DNA from: Maratus speciosus
Lineage: Eukaryota > Arthropoda > Arachnida > Araneae > Salticidae
Assembly: GCA_963932465.1 (NCBI GenBank)
Contig: OZ010793.1
Coordinates: 367,564,459 to 367,628,458, forward strand
Length of the DNA stretch: 64,000 bases
Direction: 5' to 3'
The position numbers were made by a program, and so were the translations under genes. Every line of letters starts with the position of its first letter. Within the stretch, counting starts at the first letter, position 1. The notes beneath the pieces are model-generated. The model had not been told where the DNA came from and made no database searches. It worked only from the letters and a program-made list of their open reading frames with translations. This document shows, one piece after another, positions 23,170 to 32,836 of the stretch.

Positions 23170-23873
23170 CAGTAGAACCTCGATTATCCGAAGTAACTGG
23201 GACCGATCGTCTTTTGGAAAATCGAAATTTTCGGATAATCGAGAATGCTTCAATTTTAAGATTAAGGATAGATATATACGCTATTTCTTATTATAGTAAC
23301 AAGTGCTTAATACAAATAAAGCAATAGCAAAACAAAAACCAGAATAAATTACCAGAATTTCAATTTTGAAATTAAGCATTTTTTACGTATTTCACAAGGG
23401 TTTGAAACAAAGTTTTGTTTGCCGCAGTTTTGATTGATTTTGCTTCCCAGCTCTATCTCACGAAGCACCTATTCTTGAGTTAATAACTTCAACAACTATC
23501 TTTCACATGTGTCGCTGACTAGTACGAGTGAGAAGCAGAACAATTGTTTTCTCACTGCTTACTCCCCCACAATACACTTTTAATTTTTAATTAATCTTCT
23601 GGCGAACAGAAGAAAACACCTGCTAGACCGCATTCACACATTTCGGTTCTCCCTCCTCCTGATGTGTTCTAGTCCACGCCGCAGCTTATGGGAACTCAAG
23701 TTAAATTCAAAGGAATTTTAAGAAAGGGAATCCCAAATATTTATCTATACTCGTGGTTCGGAAAGGACCGCTTGCACACAAGGAATGTGATAATAATAAT
23801 AATAGTAATAATAAAAGAGCTTTAAAAATGGATTTCGGTTAACCGAGAGTTTCGGATAAAAGAGGTTCTATTG
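23170..23873. mobile_element. Tigger/pogo-type non-autonomous element
   Basis: The left end CAGTAGAACCTCGATTATCC and right end GGATAAAAGAGGTTCTATTG are inverted copies, with TA at 23168-23169 and 23874-23875. The left side adds a subterminal hairpin (GAAATTTTCGGATAATCGAG). The 704-bp interior has no recognisable transposase. The end sequence CAGTAGAACCTCG is typical of Tigger-like families. Confidence 0.8.
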
Positions 23874-23981
23874 TATAATATTTGAATATTTTTCTAATTT
23901 AATTACAGACATATTTCTGTTAGCTGGGCGCAGGTGATGAATTGGCAGATATTCTTTTAATCACATTGCACTCATTTCATC

Positions 23982-24130
23982 TATAATAATAAGGAAAGAA
24001 GTTTGTGTGTGTGTGTGCTGTGTTCTGAAGAACATGCTGCACGCAAAGCTACGAGATTTGGCAGATGTCTGAAGTAATGCCCTTCAAAGCCTTTTTTGGA
24101 TTTTTAATTAGTTTTTTAATTAATTAAAAA
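23982..24130 (+). other. Helitron-like 5' end
   Basis: A|TCTATAATAATAAGGAAAG is followed by (GT)n and CAAAGCTACGAGATTTGGCA. The same arrangement, inverted, lies at 52240-52372. A 5'-TC after A fits Helitron insertion. No 3' end was found for this copy. Downstream, 24222-24270 is a (CT)n/(T)n microsatellite and 24390-24400 a G run. Confidence 0.4.
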
Positions 24131-24221
24131 CCATAAAGAACACATCATAAAATGGCGTGAAAAGTCCCACAATGTCACCGAAATCCCATTACACAAATGA
24201 AGAACAGAATGACGGAAAACG

Positions 24222-24270
24222 CTCTTTCTCTCTCTCTCTCTCTCTCTTTTTTTTTCTTTTTTTTTTCTTT
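24222..24270. repeat. (CT)n/(T)n microsatellite
   Basis: A CT dinucleotide run grades into T tracts broken by C. The two overlapping ORFs through it (poly-Lys/Arg-Glu or Phe/Ser) are repeat readings. Confidence 0.9.
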
Positions 24271-24635
24271 TCGGGCGTCCTTCGAAACGCGCGTGACGAA
24301 ACCATTCGAAGTTCAGAAAAACTAAAAATATATTCGAAAATTCCATAATTTTTTCTTTCGAATGCCGCAAAGTGTTTAAGAAAAAAAAAAGGGGGGGGGG
24401 GTATAACCCTTTTTAAAAAGTTTTTAAGAAAATTCGAAATCAAGGATTTTTCTTTTTTGTAAGTCTGCCTCGACCTACATTTTAGAGATACGGAAAAACG
24501 AAAAATACGTAGATAAGTCGAATATCTTCTGTACGACGACGGTGTAATCAGTTTTTCAAAATATGCATATTAATCCTTTCGGACAAATTCCTGATTAGAA
24601 GTCACTTCTCGACTGCTCGAGATACTCTTTTTTTC

Positions 24636-24723
24636 AATTCCTACTATTAGTTCACACTCTCCCTATATATATCTTGTTCAATTTCTACTATTAGTTCACA
24701 CTCTCCCTATATATATCTTGTTC
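24636..24723. repeat. Two-copy 44-bp tandem duplication
   Basis: CTACTATTAGTTCACACTCT and the following CCCTATATATATCTTGTTCA occur twice, starting at 24641 and 24685, essentially without differences. The near identity implies a recent local duplication. Confidence 0.85.
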
Positions 24724-24869
24724 AAATTTTCAATCGTTAATAAAATACTTATTATTCATCCACTCAAGTTCAAATACATTTTTTTGAACTTGTAGTGGAT
24801 GACACTTGATGTTAATACAGTTTTTTCAAATATTAATTAATTAATTAAATTTAATTAATTTTAGTTTTA

Positions 24870-24948
24870 TATGGGAGAAAAAATGGTGGCCATTGGTTAT
24901 TGAACGGCCTTTAATCATCTCCATTCCTATAAGAGGGGTTACCATAGG
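24870..24948 (+). repeat. Left half of the repeat into which the LINE inserted
   Basis: CATTGGTTATTGAACGGCC..CCATTCCTATAAGAGGGG matches 32306-32350 (CACTGGTTATTGAACAGC..CCATACCTATAAGGGGGG). The other half resumes at 31548. Together they make one uninterrupted copy of the family seen at 32.3 kb. Confidence 0.8.
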
Positions 24949-25603
24949 ACACCCAACCAGGACGCCAACCGCTAGGTTTATGGCCTATATGTCCTGGCGG
25001 GGAAACCCCTCCACCATCCAGTTCCTCCCAGCCGGGAAACGGGCCTATCAGCGATAATTATTACAAAAGGAAATGCTTACAAAAGCATAAATCCATATGC
25101 ACAACTGCATAGCAACTCGCTATGTCTCAAACAGGAGTACAGAAATGCATGTTTATAGGTAACTATGCAACTAAAACACAAACATGTAACTATCCAGGTA
25201 ACTCTACAACTGCACTGCAAAACACAGGATTAACAACACGCAAATAACAAAATAAAAAGCAATATTACAAAATGTAAATTTGTAGTAACTCTACAACTAG
25301 GTAAGCATTAGTCCCATAATATAGTAGAGTCCAATATATAGCAGTCATAGATAAAGTTCTAAAAGTATTACTAGATACACCATATATAGTCTTTCTTGAC
25401 CACACCTGAAGCTTATCTTATAATTTATATCATACAAGATCATTGCACAGTCGTATGATTCATATTCCTACTACAGCCAATGTTCAGTACTTTAGTGGAC
25501 ACATCTGTACAGTTCAGTCCAATGTCCAATCAAGCTGTAAATGTTAAACTGCATAGAATCACATTGAAAAAAAAACAAAAAACGGCAATTTAATTGATAA
25601 ATA

Positions 25604-26473
25604 CTAAAATCTGTATCTTATAAAATAATATAGAGCATTATGTGAGTTATAGTTATCACACAGCTTACGATAGTTTTCTTTGCTGAATAACACTCTTCTC
25701 ACATTGTAGCGCACACTCTGAGAATTATCAAAAAAGAAGAAGTATGGGACAAATGGGCAGCGTCCGAAAAGATAATGTAAAACATTTCCTGTCTTTCCAC
25801 AATCACATTTTGAGTTACTTCTTTTGCCTATTTTACACAAATATTCTGGGAAGCTTCCATGTCCCTATATATAGTATTGGATAACTTGACTTACACATAG
25901 ATACTTTTCATCAACCTTTCTTATAACACTATATGTATCTGGACCTTTAGCACTCTTGCTCCATTCTTCTTGCCAACTCTTCTTTATACCTTCCTTACAC
26001 AATCTCCTAACCAATGAGATTGGAAATGGTACCTCCAAAGTCAAATCTGACATCTCTGGATCTATTGCCTCCTTCGCAAGTTTATCCGCCCTCTCATTCC
26101 CTTCGTAGCCAACATGTGCTCTTGTCCATCCTATTGTTACAGTTTTGTTCAAGTTAGAATTCATGATCTTGTATATGTCTCTTATTATGTCATTACCTGG
26201 AAAGTTCCATTGCAGTGCCAATGTAGAAGCCTTGTTGTCTGTATAAATAATTGCTTTATTATAATTTGAGTTTATCAGCCAAGCTATTGCCTGCTTGATT
26301 GCCACAAGCTCTGCCTGATATATACTGTTCAATTTATGCAATGATATTTTCTTATCATATATAAAATTTCCTTTAACGCAAACTGTGAACGCTGCTCCCA
26401 CGCCATTTATCATCTTGGAGCCATCAGTGTATATCAGCGGACTTATAGAATTATGATAATACGTATCTTTTTT
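25604..26473 (-). pseudogene. LINE ORF2 C-terminus: RNase H and Cys-rich tail, cut off by amber codons
   Basis: Directly after the TAG at 26474-26476, in the same frame, comes LIYTDGSKMINGVGAAF. This is the start of an RNase H1 fold, with the first Asp in YTDGS. QAELVAIKQAI supplies the Glu, IIYTDNKAS the second Asp, and TRAHVGYEGNERADKLA the His/Asp end. A second in-frame TAG at 25865-25867 follows the domain. After it the frame continues to 25604 with a zinc-type motif (CDCGKTGNVLHYLFGRCP) seen at the ends of such ORF2 proteins. Both stops could arise from CAG by one transition. RNase H removes template RNA after first-strand synthesis. Confidence 0.85.
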
Positions 26474-29233
26474 CTATGTTATCTGCAGGTTTTTTAAATC
26501 AGTATAATTCGGATAGTCACTTGTCACTAAATTTCTCATTACATTATTTCTGTGTATTCTTATGTCACCGGAATCAATGGTAGCTTCGCCTTTCAACACT
26601 CTGTGCTTTTTAACCATATATTCTATTGTAATATGAATGAGGGAAACTCCTGCCAAAACGCATAATGCCTCTGTTGAAACTGTTCTGTAAGCTGAAATAA
26701 TTGTAAAGAGACCTAATCTTTGACTTGAGCTTAATTTTCTCTTTGCATGGTAGTTCAAGTCTTGAAACCAAACCTCAGCTCCGTACATAATCTGTTTTTC
26801 TATTACACTTTTATACCAAATTTTTCTATACATAGCGTGCAGTCCTTTTTCCCTTTTTGCGGTTTTCTTAACATTTGAGGTAAAGTTTCTCACTTTTTCT
26901 CTTGTCTTTTCCATGTGTGCTATCCAATTCATCTTGCTATCTAATGTAAGTCCTAGATATACCATCTCATCTTTAACTGGAATTGTCATATTACCAATCT
27001 TAAATATCGGATGTCTATTTTCCAAAAGGTATCTACCAAATAACATCGCTACACATTTTTCACTACTTATAGTAAGCTCTAATTCCGTACAAATTTCTTC
27101 AAACCAATTAATTTGTTTATTCATATTGTCTTCGAGTTCTCTTCTCGTATCTGCACCAGCTAGGACGACAAAATCATCAGCATATGATATAATGTGGCCA
27201 TATCTTTGTCTGTACTTCTTTAATAGGTAATCGGCTACTATCAACCATAATAACGGGCCCAAGCAGCTTCCCTGGGGACATCCCTTGTACAACACGAACC
27301 ATTTTAATCCAACTGTAAATGTAAAAGCAATCTTCCTTCTACTAATATAGTTTTTTAGTATGTTTTTTAAGTACTTCGAAATAGGTAATCCATCAATCAA
27401 TCTGGCCAATATATTCCAACTCACAGCATCAAATGCCGCCTGTATATCTATTGAGGCAATGGAGTAATATTTAAAAACTTTAAGGTTTCTCTTTATCTTC
27501 GCTCTCAAATATTCCAGGGCCGTTATGGTACTCTTCTTTTCACGAAACCCATGCTGTGCCTTATCCCAAAAATTTCTTGCTTCCAATTTAGGCATCACTC
27601 TGATTTTAATCAATCTTTCTAACAATTTTCCCATTATACACAGAAGAGTAATTGGTCGATATGCCCTAGCAGTCTTCCCGTCTTTATTCCTCTTTCTGAA
27701 GAAAATAACTTTACCTGATTTCCAACTCTCGGGAAAATATCCATATTTTAAGCATGTTCCAAATAATTTCTTGATATAATTTATACAAGTCTTACAGATG
27801 TGTTTAATAATTAATGCGTCTAATTCATCTACACCGGGTGCTTTATTATTACTCTGCTTACTAATTATATATTTTAATTCTCTTGATGAAACATCTTTAA
27901 AATCTTCCAGCTCCTCTCCGTCTGCTACAAAATCATGCACATTCCCAGGGATCCTGTCTACACCAAAATGCTCTTCCATTAAAAGCTTGGCCACGTCATC
28001 ATAAGAGTCAAACGGCTCAGAATTATCCAGTCTTGTGAAAATAAAGTCACTCTGTTTGGTCGTCTTGCCCGCAATATATTTATAAAGGTTTCCATATGAA
28101 TTATTTGTGCTGTTGCAAAATTTTTCCCAAGAATCTCTCTTTGCTTTTTTGACCTTTTTGCTATAAGCTCTTCTATGATTCCTATAATTTTCTCTTATAT
28201 TCTCGTCATCTGGATTTTTGACACACCTCTTATATAATGCTGCGACTTTATTCCTATCAGTCCTTAGCTCATCAGAATACCACCTTATTGTGGATTTGTA
28301 AGAAAGACTTCCCATTCTAAAACAATTCTTTGTTATACATTCAATATCTGTCATAAAGTTGTTTACATGTTCATCGAGATCTTGCGCATTTCTTACTATC
28401 AAAAGGTTTTGTAGCCAAGAATGTTCCTTATCCTTTATGATTCCATTGAATTTTTTAAAGCTTTTATTTTTAGTCTTATATCGATTATTCATTTTCTTAA
28501 TTGCAGTGTATCCAAGATTAAATCTAATATATCTATGATCACTATATGAAAAGACTCGGTCATCCACGTACCAGTTATTTATTTTATCACAAATATCTAA
28601 TCCTCCCAAAGTCAAGTCAGGTCTTCCGGTTAAATCACCTTGAACAAAAGTACTGGGTGCATCTGTATCATTCATTATGATTAGATCTTTCTCTATCAAA
28701 TGTTCCAGAAGGACTTCTGTTCTATCACTTTGTCTGGTATACCCCAATTCCAGAAGAGGAACATTAAAATCGCCAGCTAATAATACTTTGTCGAAACTTT
28801 GAAAATGTGTGCCCAAGTCCACAAAGTCTTTATCAATATTTCTACTTGGAGATGAATACTGTGATCCTAGATAGATTACATCACCACTCACATTCAAAGA
28901 GATTATAACTGCATTTTTTAACACCAAGTTACTGATTACCGCATAATCCCTGTTAGTGAAAATAATAGCTGAGTTTAAAGAATCGGAGAAAAATATAGGC
29001 CAGTCAGGCGGGATGCCCGAAGCCACCCCTTCTGACACATAAGGATCCTGACAGAGTATTATATCAATGTTATTATTTAAAGCATAGATAGTTAAAGCAT
29101 CGTTGGCATCATTACAATGATTTAAGTTAATTTGAAGAATATTAAGACCACCAACAGGAACATTGCCGGACACAGCGCCCTTAGCTACGATTAGGCAACA
29201 CACTATTTCTATAACTCTGGAAAACTGGGCATT
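26474..29233 (-). CDS. LINE ORF2, endonuclease plus reverse transcriptase part
   Basis: About 919 codons are open from just after a TAG at 29234-29236 to TAG at 26474-26476. Residue numbers count from 29203. APE-type endonuclease, ~20-230: LNILQINLNHC, LCQDPYV (where the family usually has QEPY), LAGDFNVP, and YSDHRYIRF. Reverse transcriptase, ~470-750: RAYRPITLL, DIQAAFD with the first catalytic Asp ~586, GCPQGSCLGP ~641, and ISYADDFVV with the YADD box ~673-676. These nick target DNA and copy the RNA in place. No ATG precedes the endonuclease. The open frame overlaps the end of ORF1 in +1, so frameshifting or non-AUG reinitiation would be needed. The stop at 26474 lies just before the RNase H domain, which continues in the same frame. 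Confidence 0.88.
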   Translation of the reverse strand, partial: NAQFSRVIEIVCCLIVAKGAVSGNVPVGGLNILQINLNHCNDANDALTIYALNNNIDIILCQDPYVSEGVASGIPPDWPIFFSDSLNSAIIFTNRDYAVISNLVLKNAVIISLNVSGDVIYLGSQYSSPSRNIDKDFVDLGTHFQSFDKVLLAGDFNVPLLELGYTRQSDRTEVLLEHLIEKDLIIMNDTDAPSTFVQGDLTGRPDLTLGGLDICDKINNWYVDDRVFSYSDHRYIRFNLGYTAIKKMNNRYKTKNKSFKKFNGIIKDKEHSWLQNLLIVRNAQDLDEHVNNFMTDIECITKNCFRMGSLSYKSTIRWYSDELRTDRNKVAALYKRCVKNPDDENIRENYRNHRRAYSKKVKKAKRDSWEKFCNSTNNSYGNLYKYIAGKTTKQSDFIFTRLDNSEPFDSYDDVAKLLMEEHFGVDRIPGNVHDFVADGEELEDFKDVSSRELKYIISKQSNNKAPGVDELDALIIKHICKTCINYIKKLFGTCLKYGYFPESWKSGKVIFFRKRNKDGKTARAYRPITLLCIMGKLLERLIKIRVMPKLEARNFWDKAQHGFREKKSTITALEYLRAKIKRNLKVFKYYSIASIDIQAAFDAVSWNILARLIDGLPISKYLKNILKNYISRRKIAFTFTVGLKWFVLYKGCPQGSCLGPLLWLIVADYLLKKYRQRYGHIISYADDFVVLAGADTRRELEDNMNKQINWFEEICTELELTISSEKCVAMLFGRYLLENRHPIFKIGNMTIPVKDEMVYLGLTLDSKMNWIAHMEKTREKVRNFTSNVKKTAKREKGLHAMYRKIWYKSVIEKQIMYGAEVWFQDLNYHAKRKLSSSQRLGLFTIISAYRTVSTEALCVLAGVSLIHITIEYMVKKHRVLKGEATIDSGDIRIHRNNVMRNLVTSDYPNYTDLKNLQIT

Positions 29234-30350
29234 CTACGCTATCGGCCCTATGACCGCAATCTCCAGTAGCATCATTATAATAACAATTTGCACAACACAA
29301 CTTAGTCGATTTACAATCCTTTAACAGATGCCCCTCAGCACACTTGACACATTGTATACCGTCCTTGCAATTATTTGCCATATGGCCAAACTTTTGACAC
29401 TTAAAACACCGCGTGATGGAAATAAATTCCACCACACGGTATCTCTCGTAATCCAAACAGATTCTCCTAAGTCTCAACAATATTTGTTTACTATCTTGAT
29501 CCACGTCTAACAACCAATTAACCTTTCCTTGTCTAGTATCTATCTTACGTATTATACGCACCTCAATATCAACCTTCCTTAATAGTCCTTCCAAGAGATT
29601 TTTTGTTGCCACATCTAATGTAGTCGACTCCAACTTTTCACAGATACCGCCATACGTATCTTCTGCACCTGCACTTTGTAGCAGTTTCTCCACCTCCTCC
29701 TTTATCATTTCCTCCTTTACAGTAGGATCAACACTCAAGATTAGAATTCTGTCTCTTTTTCTTACAGGGACATTCACCTTCGCTAGTTCCTTTATATCCT
29801 CTGATTCTGTAAAGGTATTTTTTATTGTCTCAACTTCTTTTTTATTCTTATATTTCAAAATCACTTGATTCGACTTAGTCATTATCACATCATTAGGAGT
29901 CGGGAGATCCTGCCTTCCCCTACATAAGTCCTTTACCTTCTCCTTTATTTGTATCAAATCATGTTGTTCATCAGTAGGTGTCAGTATCACAGTAAAGTCA
30001 TCTCCTCTTTTAGTCATCGGCTCTTTTATTTTAGGCTGTACTTCTTCCATTGAACTTACAGACGCTCTGGATATTTTCTGGGCCAAATCTTCCATCATTT
30101 TCCCATATTCCGTCTTATCCTCAAGTCTAGTATTCAGTGCTCTATTTTCTTCACTAATTTCTGTGCATTGTTTCAGAAGGAAATCCATAGCTTTCTTAAT
30201 AGTAGCCACCAGGGGCGCAGTCACCTTGTCAGTCTTCGACCGTTTGTATTCCATAAGATCATAAATTTTTGCATGGATATCTATAATAATTGACGTAAAT
30301 TTATGTCCTTCTACCTCCTTTATCCATCTATCCACGTCGCCATCAGCCAT
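29181..30350 (-). CDS. LINE ORF1, gag-like RNA-binding protein
   Basis: 389 residues from ATG 30350 (MADGDVDRWIKEV). I prefer this to the longer reading, which starts at TTG. ORF1 proteins of this LINE group bind element RNA and form the RNP used in retrotransposition. The C-terminus carries three Cys/His knuckles: CFKCQKFGHMANNC at ~315-328 (CX2CX4HX4C), CVKCAEGHLLKDC at ~334-346 (CX2CX3HX4C), and a looser third at ~352-374 (CCANC..CGH..EC). The N-terminal half is charged and probably helical; the middle resembles the RRM-like region of such proteins. The frame is intact. It ends at TAA 29181-29183, overlapping the ORF2 frame by about 50 bases in the +1 frame. Confidence 0.88.
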   Translation of the reverse strand: MADGDVDRWIKEVEGHKFTSIIIDIHAKIYDLMEYKRSKTDKVTAPLVATIKKAMDFLLKQCTEISEENRALNTRLEDKTEYGKMMEDLAQKISRASVSSMEEVQPKIKEPMTKRGDDFTVILTPTDEQHDLIQIKEKVKDLCRGRQDLPTPNDVIMTKSNQVILKYKNKKEVETIKNTFTESEDIKELAKVNVPVRKRDRILILSVDPTVKEEMIKEEVEKLLQSAGAEDTYGGICEKLESTTLDVATKNLLEGLLRKVDIEVRIIRKIDTRQGKVNWLLDVDQDSKQILLRLRRICLDYERYRVVEFISITRCFKCQKFGHMANNCKDGIQCVKCAEGHLLKDCKSTKLCCANCYYNDATGDCGHRADSVECPVFQSYRNSVLPNRS

Positions 30351-30362
30351 GATGCAAAAAAT

Positions 30363-31529
30363 GAAAACCGCCGGATAATACAATCACTCGCCGGTTAAAT
30401 GGATCAGACCTACTAGTGGACCCACTCTGCACTCCAACCCAACAACACTACACAAAGACTCCAAAAGCAACACAAGAATTCAAAAAATCAACAATAACTG
30501 AGCCACAATGACCCTCTATCACAACTGGAACTTCCCGACGTCGGAGCGCAAGAGGATGATTACACACAACACAAACTTTCAGTATATATAAGAGCTGACC
30601 TAGTGTCAGACGCAACTCTATTGAACCAAATCCACAGTGATCCAACCACAGGTAATCATAACTATAAATGAAACTCCAATAGAACCGCCGGATAAACTGA
30701 TCACCTCGCCGGTTAATTGAATCAGTCTACAAGTGAATCACTTGTAGTGAAGTACTTGAATCAGCCCACCTTAGACACGTGACAAAAGCCCCTAGTAACA
30801 ACAGCAAACAAATAGACTACCAATAGGGAAACATTAAAACTATCCCAAGAGACACAGCGAAAGCAATTACACGTCACAGTAAACCAAAACGTAACCTAGG
30901 CTACCAGCATAGACACAGAGTTTAATTAAATACAAAAATATACACCTCAACAAACAAAAGCACTCTACAAATATCAAAATACAGTCAGTCAAAGATAACA
31001 AGAAGCCGCAGCTCGCAACCTAGATAGCAACTCATAAAAAACAATAAATTACAGCAGCAGGCACAAGAACACTCAACTCAGCAAAAAATCAACATGGCTA
31101 CCAAAATAGATATGGGAAGGAAACATGCAACGTCCACCAAAAAATTTGAAAATGGATTACTACTTAAATACTGAAGATAAAATAAAATAAAGTTAGCGAA
31201 AAGAAGCTCTAGGTAAGTATACACATTATGAACTAGTATAATTGAATAAATATACCATATATAAGGAGATATTAGTAAAATAAAGCTATTGCATTAGAAA
31301 TGAAATGTCATCGACATGCGAGACAGAGTGAAAAAATTTCAAAGTCCAATAATTCAAAAAAATAGTTAATAGAAATGAATAAATTGATATAACAAATACT
31401 TCAAATAACTAAGAGAATAGGATTATGCGTTTAAATCAGAACTGGAGTATATAATTACCACTAAAATGAACTTTACAACAGGAGTTCGAAAAAGCGCACA
31501 CAACATCAATGGCGTCCGGGGTTACCATT
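30363..31529 (-). repeat. LINE 5' UTR with duplicated GCCGGATAA..CGCCGGTTAA block
   Basis: The block ACCGCCGGATAA..CACTCGCCGGTTAA..ATCAG at 30367-30408 recurs at 30682-30725, about 313 bp apart. This suggests a tandemly repeated promoter-type monomer as found in some LINE 5' UTRs. The rest is AC-rich leader without ORFs. The right tip GGCGTCCGGGGTTACCATT carries GGGGTTACCAT, which is also in the target sequence. Confidence 0.5.
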
Positions 31530-31547
31530 AAGAGGGGTTACCATAGG

Positions 31548-31800
31548 GAGGGGGACCCTGTTATGTCGCCAAATACCGCCAAGTTTATCGCCAAATTTAG
31601 CGACCAAAATAAGTCGCCAAAAGTGACGCCAACTTGGCGATATCTTTTCTATTTCGCTAAATTCCCATAGACTTCCATTGTAAACGAATAGGGTTTACTT
31701 GCTTATAGAAAATCAACAAATTGAGATATTTTAATGAAACAAAAACTAATATTAGCTTAAGGGATTAAATTTTTTCTTGATGACCTAAGTAGGAATTGAC
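31548..31800 (+). repeat. Right half of the LINE's target repeat
   Basis: GTCGCCAAATACCGCCAA, CCCATAGACTTCCATTGTAA and AATAGGGTTTACTTGCTTA match 32373-32585 in order at about 85% identity. It continues the left half at 24870-24948. Confidence 0.85.
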
Positions 31801-32836
31801 TTAATTTTTTTTGTATTACTTGTTTCTAGGATAAAAGGAAGTAAATGCGGTTATTTTAACACGAAATTTTTACACACTTTTTAGACAATTTATGTCTCAT
31901 ATAAAAATGTCGAAACATTCGGAAGGTCAGAATCATAAAAAAAAAAAAAAAATCTGCTCAATGTTCGCTCTGAACGTGAATATGCGGTTGGCTTTTGCTC
32001 GTGTTTTTAAAAATAAATATCAATATTCTTGCACAAAAATTATGCGCAGGCTTTGGAAACATTATATTTATAAAAATTTCAAATAGTTTGAACAATAACT
32101 ATTTTGCTTTTAATAATAAATGATCTCAGGCGAGAAAAGTGAGAAGAAAACACAGCCGTTTTACAACTAAATATGAATATTTTTGCACGAAAATTATGCA
32201 CATGCTGCTGAAACATCTGTATATATATTACGCTATGGTAAGTGGTACAGAAATCGCTATTATTTGTTAATTGTTTAATATCAACGTCCGAATTAAACGC
32301 ATCTCACTGGTTATTGAACAGCAATTAAGATCCCTCCATACCTATAAGGGGGGTTACTATAGGAGGGGACCATGTTCTGTCGCCAAATGCCGCCAAATCT
32401 GTCGCCAAATTCGGCAACCAAAATTAGTTGCCAAAAGTGACGGCGATATCTCTAATATTTCGCCAAATTCCCATAGACTTCCATTGTAAACCAATAGGGT
32501 TTACTTGCTTACAGAAAATCAACATATTGAGATATTTTAATGCAACAAAAACTAATATTAGCTTACGGGATTATATTAATTATATTTAAGGGAGTCCAAA
32601 TAAATTAAATTATGAATAAAAGTAACATGATACAATGGTTAGCATGCTTTCCCTAACATAAATTTTAAGGGAGACCAAACTAGTCAGCAAGGGCCGCTAG
32701 TTATATTTATGACTCATAAAAATTTCAACCAGTTTGGACATGAAAGACTATTTTGTTATTTCTGTGAAATGATAATGAACCGATGTGGAAAAAAAAGTGA
32801 GAAAAACCACTTTTTACAAGCCTTTTTACCGCTCAA
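31801..32836 (+). repeat. Downstream part and second copy of the GTTACCAT/GCCGCCAAA repeat
   Basis: 32306-32590 is a second, uninterrupted copy of the LINE's target repeat. Between and after the copies, an AT-rich block with ATCAATATT.TTGCAC, AAAATTATGC and TTTGGAAACAT recurs at 32010, 32160 and again at 34206 beyond the hAT-like insertion. Near 32668 GGGAGACCAAACTAG recalls 1632-1650. Confidence 0.65.

Larger units (their letters stand above)
24949..31529 (-). mobile_element. Near-full-length non-LTR retrotransposon (R1/LOA/I-type, RNase H-bearing)
   Basis: The 6.58-kb element is flanked by an exact 19-bp duplication, TAAGAGGGGTTACCATAGG, at 24930-24948 and ~31529-31547 (one base shared with the boundary). 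In minus orientation it runs 5' UTR, ORF1 (gag-like), ORF2 (endonuclease, reverse transcriptase, RNase H, Cys-rich tail), 3' UTR. There is no poly(A) or simple-repeat tail at the 3' end. Instead the last ~45 bp can fold through CCAGGAC/GTCCTGG (24959-24999). The target is an older dispersed repeat. Two amber codons interrupt ORF2, so this copy is probably not autonomous. The clade is inferred from the endonuclease start (ILQINLNHC) and the downstream RNase H. Confidence 0.9.

Noticed and set aside
30350..30383. Longer ORF1 start upstream of 30350
   Set aside because: The codon at 30383 is TTG; the first ATG is at 30350.
24949..31529. Weak inverted similarity of the two LINE tips (AACC..GGACGCC) as DNA-transposon TIRs
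   Set aside because: The match is short, the coding content is a LINE, and the 19-bp duplication fits target-primed insertion.
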